From assembly GCA_900769545.1 (NCBI GenBank), contig CAAGGZ010000084.1:1-17753 (forward strand): DNA of 17,753 bases, given 5' to 3'. The notes under the pieces are model-generated. The model worked only from the letters and a program-made list of their open reading frames with translations. It had not been told where the DNA came from and searched no databases. The translations under genes were made by a program, and so were the position numbers. Positions 7,404 through 14,777 of this stretch are shown in pieces; positions within the stretch are counted from its first letter, which is position 1; every line of letters begins with the position of its first letter. Origin of the DNA: Clostridia bacterium. Its GTDB lineage: Bacteria > Bacillota > Clostridia > Christensenellales > Borkfalkiaceae.

Positions 7404-7432
7404 ATTATAGCATACTTCTAAACAAATGTCAA
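7404..7432 (-). promoter_or_regulatory. Perfect consensus promoter of the NahK-like kinase
   Basis: On the minus strand it reads TTGACA (7427-7432), a 17-nt spacer and TATAAT (7404-7409), with an extended-10 TGC directly before the hexamer. A run of G residues lies upstream of the -35. The predicted leader is about 120 nt, much longer than needed for a ribosome binding site. Confidence 0.92.
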
Positions 7433-7537
7433 CCCCCCTTTTTCAAAAAAACCACCTCTTTACTCTTTTCTCATTTCATTTTTTTGTCAAAAAAAACAGT
7501 TTGTATTCATTTTTTCGATTATCCTACGAAAACGCAC

Positions 7538-7567
7538 TTTAATTATATCGCCTCTTTTCCGTATAAT
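7538..7567 (+). promoter_or_regulatory. Candidate promoter of the deacetylase
   Basis: A perfect -10 TATAAT (7562-7567) is preceded at 18 nt by a weak -35, TTTAAT (7538-7543). Transcription from it would give a leader of only about 20 nt. Confidence 0.5.
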
Positions 7568-7594
7568 TCCTCACAAAGCGCAAATACTTTTTTT

Positions 7595-8458
7595 ATGCGA
7601 AAAAAATATTTTTTTATCTGCTTACTCCCCATATTTTTACTCTCTACGTGTAAATCAAAGGCTCCTTCCAACACGAAGAACATTCAGTTTACGGAGCAAT
7701 ACTTCACCGCAGAAAACACCCCTTTCGAGCAATATCCCGACCCAAAAAAAGAAACTACATCTGCCGATGCTTCCGTTTGGAATCTTTCCAACGTTGACGT
7801 TTCCGAAATCGATACAACGCGGAAACTGATTGCCTTTTCCTTTGACGACGCGCCTGCGCGCACGATAGAAAGCATATTGACAGCATTTGCGTCCTATAAC
7901 GAAGCCAATCCCGATTGCAAAGCTTTTTGCACTCTCTTTTTGAACGGCTATCTGTTTGATAACGCCACCGTTCATTTGCTCAATACCGCTGTTGCGCTGG
8001 GAATGGAGCTTGGCAATCATACCTATTCGCATTTCGATTTAACCACGCTCGACGAGCCCACTTTACAATGGGAAATCGATGAAACAGACAAGCTTTTGCA
8101 AAAAGCCGACCAAAAGCCTCGACATCTTTTACGACCGCCCTTTGGCAAGCTCAACGACAACGTAAAAGCCGCAGCAAACGCCCCCATTTTGAATTGGAAC
8201 ATTGACACGTTGGATTGGACGGGCAAATCTGCCGATGAAATTTTCGACAGCGTCTTTTCACAAAAAACAGACGGTTCTATCGCGCTTATGCACGACGGAT
8301 ATTCCAATACGGTAGAGGCTGTAAAGCGATTGCTCCCAGCTTTAAAAGACGAGGGCTACCAAGTTGTTGGAATCTCCCAACTCGCCAAAGTCAATGAATG
8401 TACCTTAAAAAACGGAACGGTATATATCCGAGCCCGAAAACCAAAAGACAGAAAATAA
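7595..8458 (+). CDS. Polysaccharide deacetylase (NodB domain) lipoprotein
   Basis: The 287-residue exported enzyme belongs to carbohydrate esterase family 4, which removes acetyl groups from peptidoglycan or other cell-surface glycans. The start at 7595 gives a clear signal peptide, MRKKYFFICLLPIFLLSTC, with a lipobox-like LSTC (Cys19); Thr just before the Cys is unusual. NodB motifs follow: SFDDAP (Asp84, Asp85), the zinc-binding HTYSH (His142, His146), the RPPFG loop, NWNIDTLDW, and the late catalytic LMHDGY. In many members motif 1 reads TFDDGP. The frame is open upstream to 7484, but that segment looks like translated spacer. No good Shine-Dalgarno precedes either start. A bidirectional terminator follows. 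Substrate (peptidoglycan versus other glycan) cannot be told from sequence. Confidence 0.88.
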   Translation: MRKKYFFICLLPIFLLSTCKSKAPSNTKNIQFTEQYFTAENTPFEQYPDPKKETTSADASVWNLSNVDVSEIDTTRKLIAFSFDDAPARTIESILTAFASYNEANPDCKAFCTLFLNGYLFDNATVHLLNTAVALGMELGNHTYSHFDLTTLDEPTLQWEIDETDKLLQKADQKPRHLLRPPFGKLNDNVKAAANAPILNWNIDTLDWTGKSADEIFDSVFSQKTDGSIALMHDGYSNTVEAVKRLLPALKDEGYQVVGISQLAKVNECTLKNGTVYIRARKPKDRK

Positions 8459-8483
8459 AAAACGAGGGTTGAGCCCTCGTTTT
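8457..8483. terminator. Bidirectional terminator between the deacetylase and cysK
   Basis: AACGAGGG (8461-8468) pairs with CCCTCGTT (8474-8481) across a 5-nt loop, flanked by A runs on the left and T runs on the right. It serves both convergent genes. Confidence 0.88.
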
Positions 8484-9393
8484 ATTCTTCAAAAAGCGCC
8501 GTAGACAAATACCTGCCCCCTTCGTCGGGTAAAATCGTGACAATTTTCTTGCCTGTATTTTCCGCTCTTTGCGAAACTTTTCTCGCCGCCGCAACCGCCG
8601 CGCCCGAAGAAATCCCCACAAACAAACCTTCTTCTTTACACAAGCTTCTCGCCGTTTTAAAAGCCTCTTCGTCCGTCACCGTTACAACTTCGTCGTAAAT
8701 GGAAGTATCCAAAACAGTGGGAATGAAATTTGCTCCGATACCTTGAATGCCGTGAGGAGCCGCCTTACCGCCCGACAATAAGGGAGATTTTTGAGGCTCC
8801 ACCGCAATCACTTTACAAGCTGGATTTTTCTCTTTTAAATATCTGCCAATCCCCGTCAACGTACCGCCTGTGCCTACGCAAGCCAAAAAAATATCCACTT
8901 CCCCCTCACACTGCTTATAAATCTCAGGCGCAGTCGTTTGATAATGCGCCTCTGCGCAAACGGGATTATTAAATTGGTCGGCAATGACTGCGTTGGGCGT
9001 TGTCGAAAGCAGCTCTTCCGCTCTCTTTACCGCGCCTTGCATACCGTCTTTCCCGTCCGTAAGTACGATTTCCGCGCCATATGCCGCAAGGAGTTTTCTT
9101 CGCTCCAAAGACATCGTATTGGGCATAACAATGACAGCTTTATAGCCGCGGAGCGCCGCCACCAGAGCCAACCCGATACCGGTATTTCCCGACGTCGCCT
9201 CGATGATTGTGCCGCCCTTTTTCAATCGACCGTTTTTTTCCGCGTCGTCAATGATTGCCTGCGCCACACGGTCCTTGATAGAGCCGCCCAAATTTTTTCC
9301 TTCGAGTTTTGCAAAAATGCGCGCGCCTACTTGATTTTTTGTGTCAATTTCTACGATTGGCGTATTGCCAATCAACCGCTCTTTCTCGTTCAT
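8482..9393 (-). CDS. cysK: Cysteine synthase (O-acetylserine sulfhydrylase), PLP-dependent
   Basis: Makes cysteine from O-acetylserine and sulfide. The 303 residues are the usual length. Landmarks are IGNTPIVEI at the N-terminus, NLGGSIKDR with the PLP lysine (Lys40), the substrate-binding TSGNTG loop at 67-72, GTGGTLTGIG for the PLP phosphate, and SSGAAVAAA near the end. The start at 9393 was chosen over the longer frame from 9426 because family members start close to the IGNTP motif. In addition, GGAG (9403-9406) stands 9 nt upstream, and the start then falls 4 nt after the gph stop. It is the last gene of the radC-gph-cysK operon. No sulfur-responsive regulatory element was seen. It could also be called CysM; the sequence does not decide this. 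Confidence 0.94.
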   Translation of the reverse strand: MNEKERLIGNTPIVEIDTKNQVGARIFAKLEGKNLGGSIKDRVAQAIIDDAEKNGRLKKGGTIIEATSGNTGIGLALVAALRGYKAVIVMPNTMSLERRKLLAAYGAEIVLTDGKDGMQGAVKRAEELLSTTPNAVIADQFNNPVCAEAHYQTTAPEIYKQCEGEVDIFLACVGTGGTLTGIGRYLKEKNPACKVIAVEPQKSPLLSGGKAAPHGIQGIGANFIPTVLDTSIYDEVVTVTDEEAFKTARSLCKEEGLFVGISSGAAVAAARKVSQRAENTGKKIVTILPDEGGRYLSTALFEE

Positions 9394-9397
9394 AATC

Positions 9398-10045
9398 CTA
9401 TTCTCCGCAAACGCACAAAATTTCATACGGCGAATGCGCCAACCTTGTTGCTCCGTTTTCTAATAAAAACGCTTCGTCTTTAAAACCCCAAGTCACTGAA
9501 AGACAGGCAACTCCTGCGTTTGCCGCCGTTTGAATATCCACTTCGGAATCTCCAACGTACAACGTTTTCTCTTTTGCAACGTTGAATTGCTCCATCACCG
9601 CAAACAGAGAATCGGGCGCAGGTTTTTTGCGGATTCCAGCCGCTTCGTTTTCTCCAATGGCAGCGTCAAAAATTCCCTTAAAATATTCTTCCGCGAGCCT
9701 TTTTACCGCAAAATCCGCTTTATTGGATAACACGGCAAGCCTTATATTCTTATTTTTAAGTTCCTTAAGCGTCGGCATAATGCCGTCATACGGCTGCGTT
9801 TTATCGGCGCAGTGCTCCGCATAATAGCGCTTAAACTCTGTTAAAATCCCCTCAAAATCGGGATGATTATAACCTACCGCGCGCTGCATGAGCTTCACAA
9901 TCCCGTTGCCGACAAAGTTTCTCACCTCGTCTTTTTCACGAAGAGGCAAGTTGAATTTTTTCAACGCCGCATTGACCGCCGACCATAAATCATCTAACGT
10001 ATCCAAGAGCGTTCCGTCTAAATCAAAAACAATCATCTCGTACAT
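9398..10045 (-). CDS. gph: HAD-family hydrolase, phosphoglycolate phosphatase-like
   Basis: Cytosolic phosphatase of the haloacid dehalogenase superfamily, 215 residues. All four HAD motifs are present: FDLDGTLLDT (nucleophile Asp8 and Asp10), VLSNK (motif II Ser), the lysine of RKKPAPDS (motif III), and YVGDSEVDIQTA (motif IV). The cap insert between motifs I and II resembles Gph/PgmB-type subfamily I. Two starts are possible. The GTG at 10060 overlaps the radC stop and also the AAGGAG sequence. The ATG at 10045 lies 14 nt after AAGGAG and gives the usual family N-terminus, so it is preferred. The gene overlaps or nearly abuts its neighbours on both sides, so it is cotranscribed. Phosphoglycolate as substrate is a family inference only; many such proteins are broad phosphatases. 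Confidence 0.85.
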   Translation of the reverse strand: MYEMIVFDLDGTLLDTLDDLWSAVNAALKKFNLPLREKDEVRNFVGNGIVKLMQRAVGYNHPDFEGILTEFKRYYAEHCADKTQPYDGIMPTLKELKNKNIRLAVLSNKADFAVKRLAEEYFKGIFDAAIGENEAAGIRKKPAPDSLFAVMEQFNVAKEKTLYVGDSEVDIQTAANAGVACLSVTWGFKDEAFLLENGATRLAHSPYEILCVCGE

Positions 10046-10056
10046 GGTATGGTCTT

Positions 10057-10770
10057 TCACTCCTTTTTCGGTAGGATATTCTGCACGGAATATTCCTTAC
10101 TGATTTCCTGCAACAGCCCACTCACTGCATAGCTGTATACGCCGTCCACACCATAAATCAAATGATCGCAGAACAAAACGTTTTGCATACTGCAAAGAAG
10201 CTGTATTTTCTGCGTTGCGTAATTATCCTGATCAGACGGAGCCGCCTTGCCCAGCGGATGATTATGTACCATCAAAATACCGCTCGGACGTTTGTTAGCA
10301 AGAAGCACAGTAAGCTCCTCCCCCGAAACTTCCACGGAAAAAAGGCTGTCCTCCGAAAAACGCTCTTTATCAAAAATCTCCCCATCGCCATTGATAAGGA
10401 ACACGTCCATAACTTCGCGAGTGATATTTTTATATTTTCTTTTTACATAGCTGAGAAAAGACCGTTGTTCATACTCAAACGGAAATTCATCCTCTTGCTC
10501 GACATAATATTTGTTATAAAAAACACCGATACAATGTATGTATGCCGCTACGCTCGAACCAACCCCGTCCACTTCCTGAAGCTGCTCCATCGTGGCGGAA
10601 AACACGCCAGGAACCGTTTTAAACTTCGCCAATAGCCGATGCGCCAAATCGTTGGTGTTACGGCGTGGAATTGCATTGAATAGCAATATCTCCAATACCT
10701 CATGGTCGAGTAATGTGCCACTTTCAAGTTTTTGAATTATTCGAGCTCTATGCCCGTCATGTTCCGCCAT
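10057..10770 (-). CDS. radC: RadC family JAB-domain protein
   Basis: The 237-residue protein has two parts. The N-terminal helix-hairpin-helix-like region (about 1-90) contains the stretch VDGVGSSVAAYI. The C-terminal JAB/MPN domain has an intact JAMM zinc motif, HNHPLGKAAPSDQD (His169, His171, Ser179, Asp182). Members were named DNA-repair protein RadC, but a role in recombination repair has been doubted and the biochemical activity is unsettled. The length is full for the family (about 220-230). The ATG follows GGAGTAAAACC, and a strong promoter lies about 30 nt upstream. It heads the operon with gph and cysK. This is a chromosomal housekeeping-type copy; no phage or plasmid genes adjoin it. 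Confidence 0.92.
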   Translation of the reverse strand: MAEHDGHRARIIQKLESGTLLDHEVLEILLFNAIPRRNTNDLAHRLLAKFKTVPGVFSATMEQLQEVDGVGSSVAAYIHCIGVFYNKYYVEQEDEFPFEYEQRSFLSYVKRKYKNITREVMDVFLINGDGEIFDKERFSEDSLFSVEVSGEELTVLLANKRPSGILMVHNHPLGKAAPSDQDNYATQKIQLLCSMQNVLFCDHLIYGVDGVYSYAVSGLLQEISKEYSVQNILPKKE

Positions 10771-10799
10771 GGTTTTACTCCGCAGAATATATTTTTAAC

Positions 10800-10828
10800 A
10801 TTTTAACATACTTTCCCTTAAAAGTCAA
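10800..10828 (-). promoter_or_regulatory. Promoter of radC-gph-cysK
   Basis: On the minus strand it reads -35 TTGACT (10823-10828), 17 nt, -10 TAAAAT (10800-10805), with an extended-10 TGT directly before it. The predicted leader is about 25 nt. Confidence 0.85.
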
Positions 10829-10877
10829 AGACCTGTCTTGAAAAAAATTATTTTTTTATTCTACACCCTTTATTTTG

Positions 10878-10906
10878 TTTACGAAATCAGATAAATCGTG
10901 TATAAT
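10878..10906 (+). promoter_or_regulatory. Promoter of pepV
   Basis: -35 TTTACG (10878-10883), 17 nt, and a perfect -10 TATAAT (10901-10906). The start codon is about 50 bp downstream. Confidence 0.75.
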
Positions 10907-10955
10907 AATAGTGTATGGATTTATTTCATACAAAATCATAAGGCAGGAAAAAGTT

Positions 10956-12389
10956 ATGGCACACGAAATGGAAAAATATTTCAACGACGTTGTACAATCC
11001 ACTGCGGAGATCTTAAAATTTGATTCTTCTTTAAAACCCGCTGAAGACGGTTATCCGTTCGGCAAGGAAACGGCGGACTGTTTACAGTTCTTCCTCTCTC
11101 TTGCGGAGCAATTCGGGTTTGAAACACATAATTACGATAATTACGTAGGCGAAGTCGTATTTGGCGAAGGCAAGGAGTTTGCAATTTTAGCCCATTTGGA
11201 CGTTGTGCCTGCAGGAAACGGTTGGAAATACCCTCCTTTTGGCGGCGTTATCAACGACGACGTTTCCGACGGCGGCGTGGAAGGTATGAAAATCTGGGGT
11301 CGCGGCGCAATGGACGACAAGGGCCCTGCAATGGTCTGCTTGTACTGCTTGAAGGCGCTCAAAGACGAAGGATTTGCCCCCAAACGTAAAATCAAACTCA
11401 TCGTCGGTTGTAACGAAGAATGCGGTTGGCAATGTATCGAGCACTACAATAAGGTTGCCGTTATGCCCGAGGAAGGCTTCACCCCCGACGCAAACTTCCC
11501 CGCAATCTATGCTGAAAAAGGCATTTTGCATTTCACAACCTCGTTCGAGCTTGCAAACGCCCCTTTCACGGCATTAAAAGCAGGCGAAAGAGCCAATATG
11601 GTCTGCGATGAAGCGGAAGCGATTTTGACGAGAAAAGCTGGCAATAAATTGGTGCATTATGTAAACCCCATCGAGGGTACGAGCTTCTCGTATGATAATA
11701 CCACCAATATTTTACGCGTACACGGCAAATCGGCGCACGGCTCCACGCCGGATATGGGCGCAAATGCGTTGCAAGCGCTTTTGTGCTTCTTGGGCAGCTT
11801 TGACGAAAATTGTAAAAAAGCCTATGATTTGCTCTATGCAGACGTAACGGGGCTTAGAGAAATGCAGGACGAAACGGGCAAATTGACGATGTCCGCAAAC
11901 GTTGCAAACTTCAAAAACGGCGTACTTTCCATTAAAACGGACATTCGTTTCCCTGCAACCCATAAAAAGGAAGAGGTTCTTGAAAAATTAGACGGTTACG
12001 GCGCGACGTACTCCGTGGATAATTATCAAGCTCCCCTTTACAACGACCCCAACGGCAGTTTGATTACCACGTTGATGTCGGTGTATAACAAAGCGGCAGG
12101 CGTAGACGAACAGCCCATCGCCATCGGCGGCGGTACGTATGCGAGAGCTTTGCAATGCGGTTGCGCCTTCGGGCCTGAGCTCTGCGGCGAAGAAGCGACC
12201 ATTCATCAGCCCAACGAATACGTTACGTTTGACAGAATCCGTTTGATGAGTGAAATTTACTACGACGCAATCAAAGCGGTTTGTTCGGTAGCCACCGAAA
12301 GCGGTGAAAAACAGCGTATTGCAAAAGCTGTTCCAAGCAGTGGTAAATACCATATTGCAACCGTTAAAGTAAAACGAGTTTTGAAATAA
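10956..12389 (+). CDS. pepV: Dipeptidase PepV-type (M20 family metallopeptidase)
   Basis: Cytosolic zinc dipeptidase, 477 residues, matching the PepV size of about 465-475. Zinc and catalytic motifs of the M20 family are present: HLDVVPAG (His80, Asp82), GRGAMDDKGP (Asp120), GCNEECGW (the catalytic Glu pair at about 154-155), and a late ELCGEEATIHQPNEYV with the last zinc ligand His. The inserted lid/dimer domain contains KSAHGSTPDMGANAL. ATG 10956 was chosen over the open frame from 10875 because AGGA (10944-10947) lies 8 nt upstream, the -10 box overlaps the longer frame, and family members start here. It is monocistronic, with its own promoter and terminator. It probably recycles dipeptides from peptide uptake. 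Confidence 0.94.
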   Translation: MAHEMEKYFNDVVQSTAEILKFDSSLKPAEDGYPFGKETADCLQFFLSLAEQFGFETHNYDNYVGEVVFGEGKEFAILAHLDVVPAGNGWKYPPFGGVINDDVSDGGVEGMKIWGRGAMDDKGPAMVCLYCLKALKDEGFAPKRKIKLIVGCNEECGWQCIEHYNKVAVMPEEGFTPDANFPAIYAEKGILHFTTSFELANAPFTALKAGERANMVCDEAEAILTRKAGNKLVHYVNPIEGTSFSYDNTTNILRVHGKSAHGSTPDMGANALQALLCFLGSFDENCKKAYDLLYADVTGLREMQDETGKLTMSANVANFKNGVLSIKTDIRFPATHKKEEVLEKLDGYGATYSVDNYQAPLYNDPNGSLITTLMSVYNKAAGVDEQPIAIGGGTYARALQCGCAFGPELCGEEATIHQPNEYVTFDRIRLMSEIYYDAIKAVCSVATESGEKQRIAKAVPSSGKYHIATVKVKRVLK

Positions 12390-12398
12390 GGCAAATGG

Positions 12399-12425
12399 AA
12401 ACGCTCCCTTTCGGGAGCGTTTTTT
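12399..12425 (+). terminator. Intrinsic terminator after pepV
   Basis: AAACGCTCCC (12399-12408) pairs with GGGAGCGTTT (12413-12422) across a TTTC loop, followed by more T residues. It lies between convergent pepV and tcdA; the opposite-strand U tract is poor, so it acts mainly on the plus strand. Confidence 0.9.
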
Positions 12426-12435
12426 GCGCAAATTT

Positions 12436-13146
12436 TTATTTGTTTATCAAATCTTTTATTACTTCCCCTGCAATAATCAATCCGACCACCGACGGTACGA
12501 AAGCAACGCTCCCAGGGACGGTTTTCCCCGATTCCTCGTCCTTTTCGTCCGTTGAAAGCGGTTCTTCCTTGGAATACACCACCTTGACGTGCTCTATGCC
12601 ACGTTTTTTGAGCTCTCTACGCATAACGCGAGCGAGCGGACAGACGCTTGTTTTCGATATATCCGCCACCTCAAACGCCGTAGGGTCGAGCTTGTTTCCT
12701 GCGCCCATCGAAGAAATAATGGGAACGTTATTCGCTTTCGCTTGCTCGATTAAAGCTATTTTTCCGCTGACGGTATCAATGGCGTCCACCACGTAATCGT
12801 ACTGCGAAAAATCGAAATCTTGCGCATTTTCAGGCAAATAAAAGACGTTATGCACACGCACGTTGACGTTTGGATTGATGTCTTTTGCTCTGCTTGCGGC
12901 AACTTCCGTCTTAAATTGCCCCACCGTCGAATGGAGCGCAATAATCTGACGATTGATATTGCTGATACTTACAACGTCTTTATCAATCAAATCAAGTGCG
13001 CCGACGCCGCTCCGTACCAACGCCTCTACAACGTAGCCGCCAACGCCGCCAACGCCAAAGACCGCTACTCTTGCGTTTTTTAATTTATCTACGCCCTCTT
13101 TTCCAAGGAGCAATTCCGTTCTTGAAAACTGCATATTCTTACCCAT
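12436..13146 (-). CDS. tcdA: tRNA threonylcarbamoyladenosine dehydratase (ThiF/E1-like)
   Basis: ATP-dependent enzyme that cyclises t6A37 of tRNA to ct6A; it belongs to the E1/ThiF superfamily and was formerly called CsdL/YgdL. The 236 residues fit the family. The N-terminus FSRTELLLGKEG leads into the nucleotide-binding GVGGVGGYV and then NINRQI, an E1-family adenylation motif. Asp-rich VDAIDTVSGK and SSMGAGNKLDP follow, and then the TcdA-typical SVCPLARVMRRELKKRGI. Start choice is unclear: 13146 (M1) and 13134 (M5) are both possible and neither has a strong ribosome binding site. It lies 52 nt downstream of the lipoprotein gene on the same strand, with several small hairpins in the gap. Confidence 0.9.
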   Translation of the reverse strand: MGKNMQFSRTELLLGKEGVDKLKNARVAVFGVGGVGGYVVEALVRSGVGALDLIDKDVVSISNINRQIIALHSTVGQFKTEVAASRAKDINPNVNVRVHNVFYLPENAQDFDFSQYDYVVDAIDTVSGKIALIEQAKANNVPIISSMGAGNKLDPTAFEVADISKTSVCPLARVMRRELKKRGIEHVKVVYSKEEPLSTDEKDEESGKTVPGSVAFVPSVVGLIIAGEVIKDLINK

Positions 13147-13148
13147 TT

Positions 13149-13198
13149 CAACGCGTACACGCCGCGTTGTTTTTTACTTCAACGCATACATGGTATGC
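13149..13198. repeat. Cluster of small inverted repeats upstream of tcdA
   Basis: Two adjacent hairpins can form: CAACGCG (13149-13155) with CGCGTTG (13163-13169), and GCATAC (13184-13189) with GTATGC (13193-13198) around ATG. On the plus strand a T6 run (13170-13175) directly follows the first stem, so it could act as a plus-strand terminator. On the minus strand, where the genes are, it lies in the spacer directly before tcdA. Confidence 0.5.
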
Positions 13199-14374
13199 TT
13201 ATTTTACCCAAGCCGCAGGCATCGTTCTGTTATTTTTGAACCACTCCGTATCCTTAAACAGCGTATTGTTATTGGAGCACTCCACTGTAATTTCGTCTTC
13301 TTCGCAAAGAAGCACAATATTGCCGTTCATCGACTCGTAGCCGTTTGTATTATTGGAAACTACCGTCGTCACGTACACTTTATCGGTGTACGGCGCAATA
13401 TTGTCCACAAACGCCTGCGAAGGGAACATATTGGCTACGTTGGTCGTATATTCGCTACTGCCGCAACAGCAGCAAACGCAAACGATTTCCGGCTGAATCA
13501 CAGACAGCAACGCCGTTGTGCTCGAAGTGGGACTGCCGTGGTGACCGCCTTTAAACAACTTACACTTCGGCAAATCGTTACTTTCTACCAAAGAAGCTTC
13601 GCCGCGGTGCTCCAAATCCCCTGTAAATAGATAATGGTTATCCGCCTGTGAGAGCAACATACAAACGGAATAATCGTTTTCATCGCTCGTTTTTTCCTCG
13701 TAAAAACGCTGATACAGGAAATTCATCGTCACGTTGCTGCTCAAGCTGTAAGAACGAGCCGCGCCGTTTTCGTTATTCCAGCATTCCAAGGCGGTATACA
13801 CGCTCGTACCGCGTCCTTGGGCGTACTCCACCGCCTTGCAATATTCACCATAAATCGTGTCATTGCCTTTATCTGTTGTCGTTGTTTTTCCTGTCAAAGG
13901 AAACTGAATCAACGTACCGATTTCGTATTGATAGAAAATCCCCGTGCGAGTCATTGTTCCGCTATTTCCCACAAAACCTGCAATATGGTCTTGATCAGCA
14001 TGCGTTGCAATTACGTATTCCAACACGCCGTCCTCGCAATATTGACTTATGTAGGCGTCAATCGTCGCCGCAGAATTTTTCCGCGAGCCTGCGTCTATCA
14101 ACACTTCGGTATCGCCCATATCAATCAACGTGCAATCGCCCGTATATTTATTACCCAACTCTAAAAAATGAATACTGAGCGTCCCCTCGTCTTCTATAAC
14201 GCTGCCATCTGTCGAATCTTTGGACGAGCTATCTTTTATAGCACTCGAGCTTTCAACCGACGTCTGCTCGCCCATAGATTGGCTCATAAATTCATCGGGG
14301 AATTGACAAGCGGAAATCGCGCTTGTCATAGAGAGCGTTATCAATAACGCTGTTATTTTTATAATTTTTTTCAT
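13199..14374 (-). CDS. Secreted ComEC-like metallo-beta-lactamase-fold lipoprotein
   Basis: The 391-residue protein has a lipoprotein signal peptide (MKKIIKITALLITLSMTSA, lipobox ISAC, Cys23). A Ser-rich linker (about 35-60) follows, then a metallo-beta-lactamase domain like the soluble part of ComEC/Rec2. Metal motifs are ATHADQDHIAG (His125, Asp127, Asp129, His130), FTGDLE, and GGHHGSPTSS. Such proteins are thought to be hydrolases acting on nucleic acid or phosphoester substrates at the cell surface; the substrate here is unknown. An odd run, CVCCCCGSS, begins at residue 299, where relatives usually have a beta strand leading to an N-x-Y-x-HP motif; that motif is missing. The start at 14374 was chosen over the longer frame from 14431 for its signal peptide and the GAGG just upstream. 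Confidence 0.87.
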   Translation of the reverse strand: MKKIIKITALLITLSMTSAISACQFPDEFMSQSMGEQTSVESSSAIKDSSSKDSTDGSVIEDEGTLSIHFLELGNKYTGDCTLIDMGDTEVLIDAGSRKNSAATIDAYISQYCEDGVLEYVIATHADQDHIAGFVGNSGTMTRTGIFYQYEIGTLIQFPLTGKTTTTDKGNDTIYGEYCKAVEYAQGRGTSVYTALECWNNENGAARSYSLSSNVTMNFLYQRFYEEKTSDENDYSVCMLLSQADNHYLFTGDLEHRGEASLVESNDLPKCKLFKGGHHGSPTSSTTALLSVIQPEIVCVCCCCGSSEYTTNVANMFPSQAFVDNIAPYTDKVYVTTVVSNNTNGYESMNGNIVLLCEEDEITVECSNNNTLFKDTEWFKNNRTMPAAWVK

Positions 14375-14387
14375 AATAACCTCATAG

Positions 14388-14423
14388 AAAAACAACTGCC
14401 GTCGTATTGTAGCGACGGCAGTT
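14388..14423 (-). terminator. Intrinsic terminator after the glycyl-radical gene
   Basis: On the minus strand, AACTGCCGTCG pairs with CGACGGCAGTT (11 bp; plus coordinates 14394-14404 and 14413-14423) across an 8-nt loop, followed by GTTTTT. It ends within about 15 nt of the next gene's start, so the downstream lipoprotein gene would need readthrough or a promoter hidden in the grcA end. Confidence 0.88.
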
Positions 14424-14449
14424 CCTTTCACATATACATTATTCCAAAA

Positions 14450-14683
14450 TTACATAGATTCGTGAATCGTTCTGGAAATAACGTCATCCTGCTGTTCTTT
14501 GGTAAGCTTAATGAAGTTTACAGCATACCCCGAAACACGGATGGTAAGTTGAGGATACTTTTCAGGATGCGCTTGCGCGTCCAAAAGCGTCTCACGGTCA
14601 AATACGTTTACGTTAAGGTGGTGACCGCCGTCGCCAACGTAACCGTCCAACATAGCAACCAAGTTATCAACTCTGTTCGACAT
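14450..14683 (-). CDS. grcA: Stand-alone glycyl-radical subunit of pyruvate formate-lyase (GrcA-like)
   Basis: The 77-residue protein is exactly the C-terminal glycyl-radical domain of pyruvate formate-lyase. It starts MSNRVDNLVAMLDGY, continues GGHHLNVNVFDRETLLDA, and carries the radical motif RVSGYAV with the radical-bearing Gly52, ending ISRTIHESM. E. coli GrcA (YfiD) is about 127 residues because of an extra N-terminal part; here there is none. The ATG has AAGGAG (14692-14697) with 8-nt spacing, so it is independently translated. It lies 94 nt downstream of a PFL core that lacks this domain and in another frame. It should therefore be an obligatory partner of that subunit, not only a repair factor. 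PflA would install the radical. The family assignment is very secure; the obligatory role is inference. Confidence 0.93.
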   Translation of the reverse strand: MSNRVDNLVAMLDGYVGDGGHHLNVNVFDRETLLDAQAHPEKYPQLTIRVSGYAVNFIKLTKEQQDDVISRTIHESM

Positions 14684-14777
14684 AATATTATCTCCTTTTC
14701 TTTTTATTATTATATTCTCAACAGTTGACGAAGAGTTTTTTTAACTAAACACCTCGTATCAACTATATTTTGTGCAA
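14684..14777 (-). other. 94-nt spacer between the PFL core and the glycyl-radical gene
   Basis: On the minus strand the spacer is AT-rich and encodes no PFL sequence in any frame that I could see. It contains a bulged hairpin, GTTG(AT)ACGAGG with CTTCGTCAAC (plus coordinates 14724-14733 and 14752-14763). A TATAAT (14709-14714) has no good -35, and the ribosome binding site of the small gene is here. It may hold an mRNA processing or stability site or a weak internal promoter. Confidence 0.5.

Larger units (their letters stand above)
7277..7594. other. 318-bp AT-rich divergent intergenic region
   Basis: This region separates the kinase (-) and the deacetylase (+). It holds a perfect minus-strand promoter (7404-7432) and a weaker plus-strand one (7538-7567). 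Otherwise it is mostly T-rich tracts, with a run of six C at about 7433-7438. No convincing ORF, RNA gene or repeat was seen. Confidence 0.7.
10771..10955. other. Divergent promoter region between radC and pepV
   Basis: About 185 bp, AT-rich, containing one recognisable promoter in each direction. Beyond these and the pepV ribosome binding site nothing else was seen. Confidence 0.7.

Noticed and set aside
10057..10770. RadC as a sign of a mobile element
   Set aside because: Some mobile elements carry radC, but this copy has its full N-terminal region, sits in an operon with gph and cysK, and no integrase, phage or plasmid gene is nearby.
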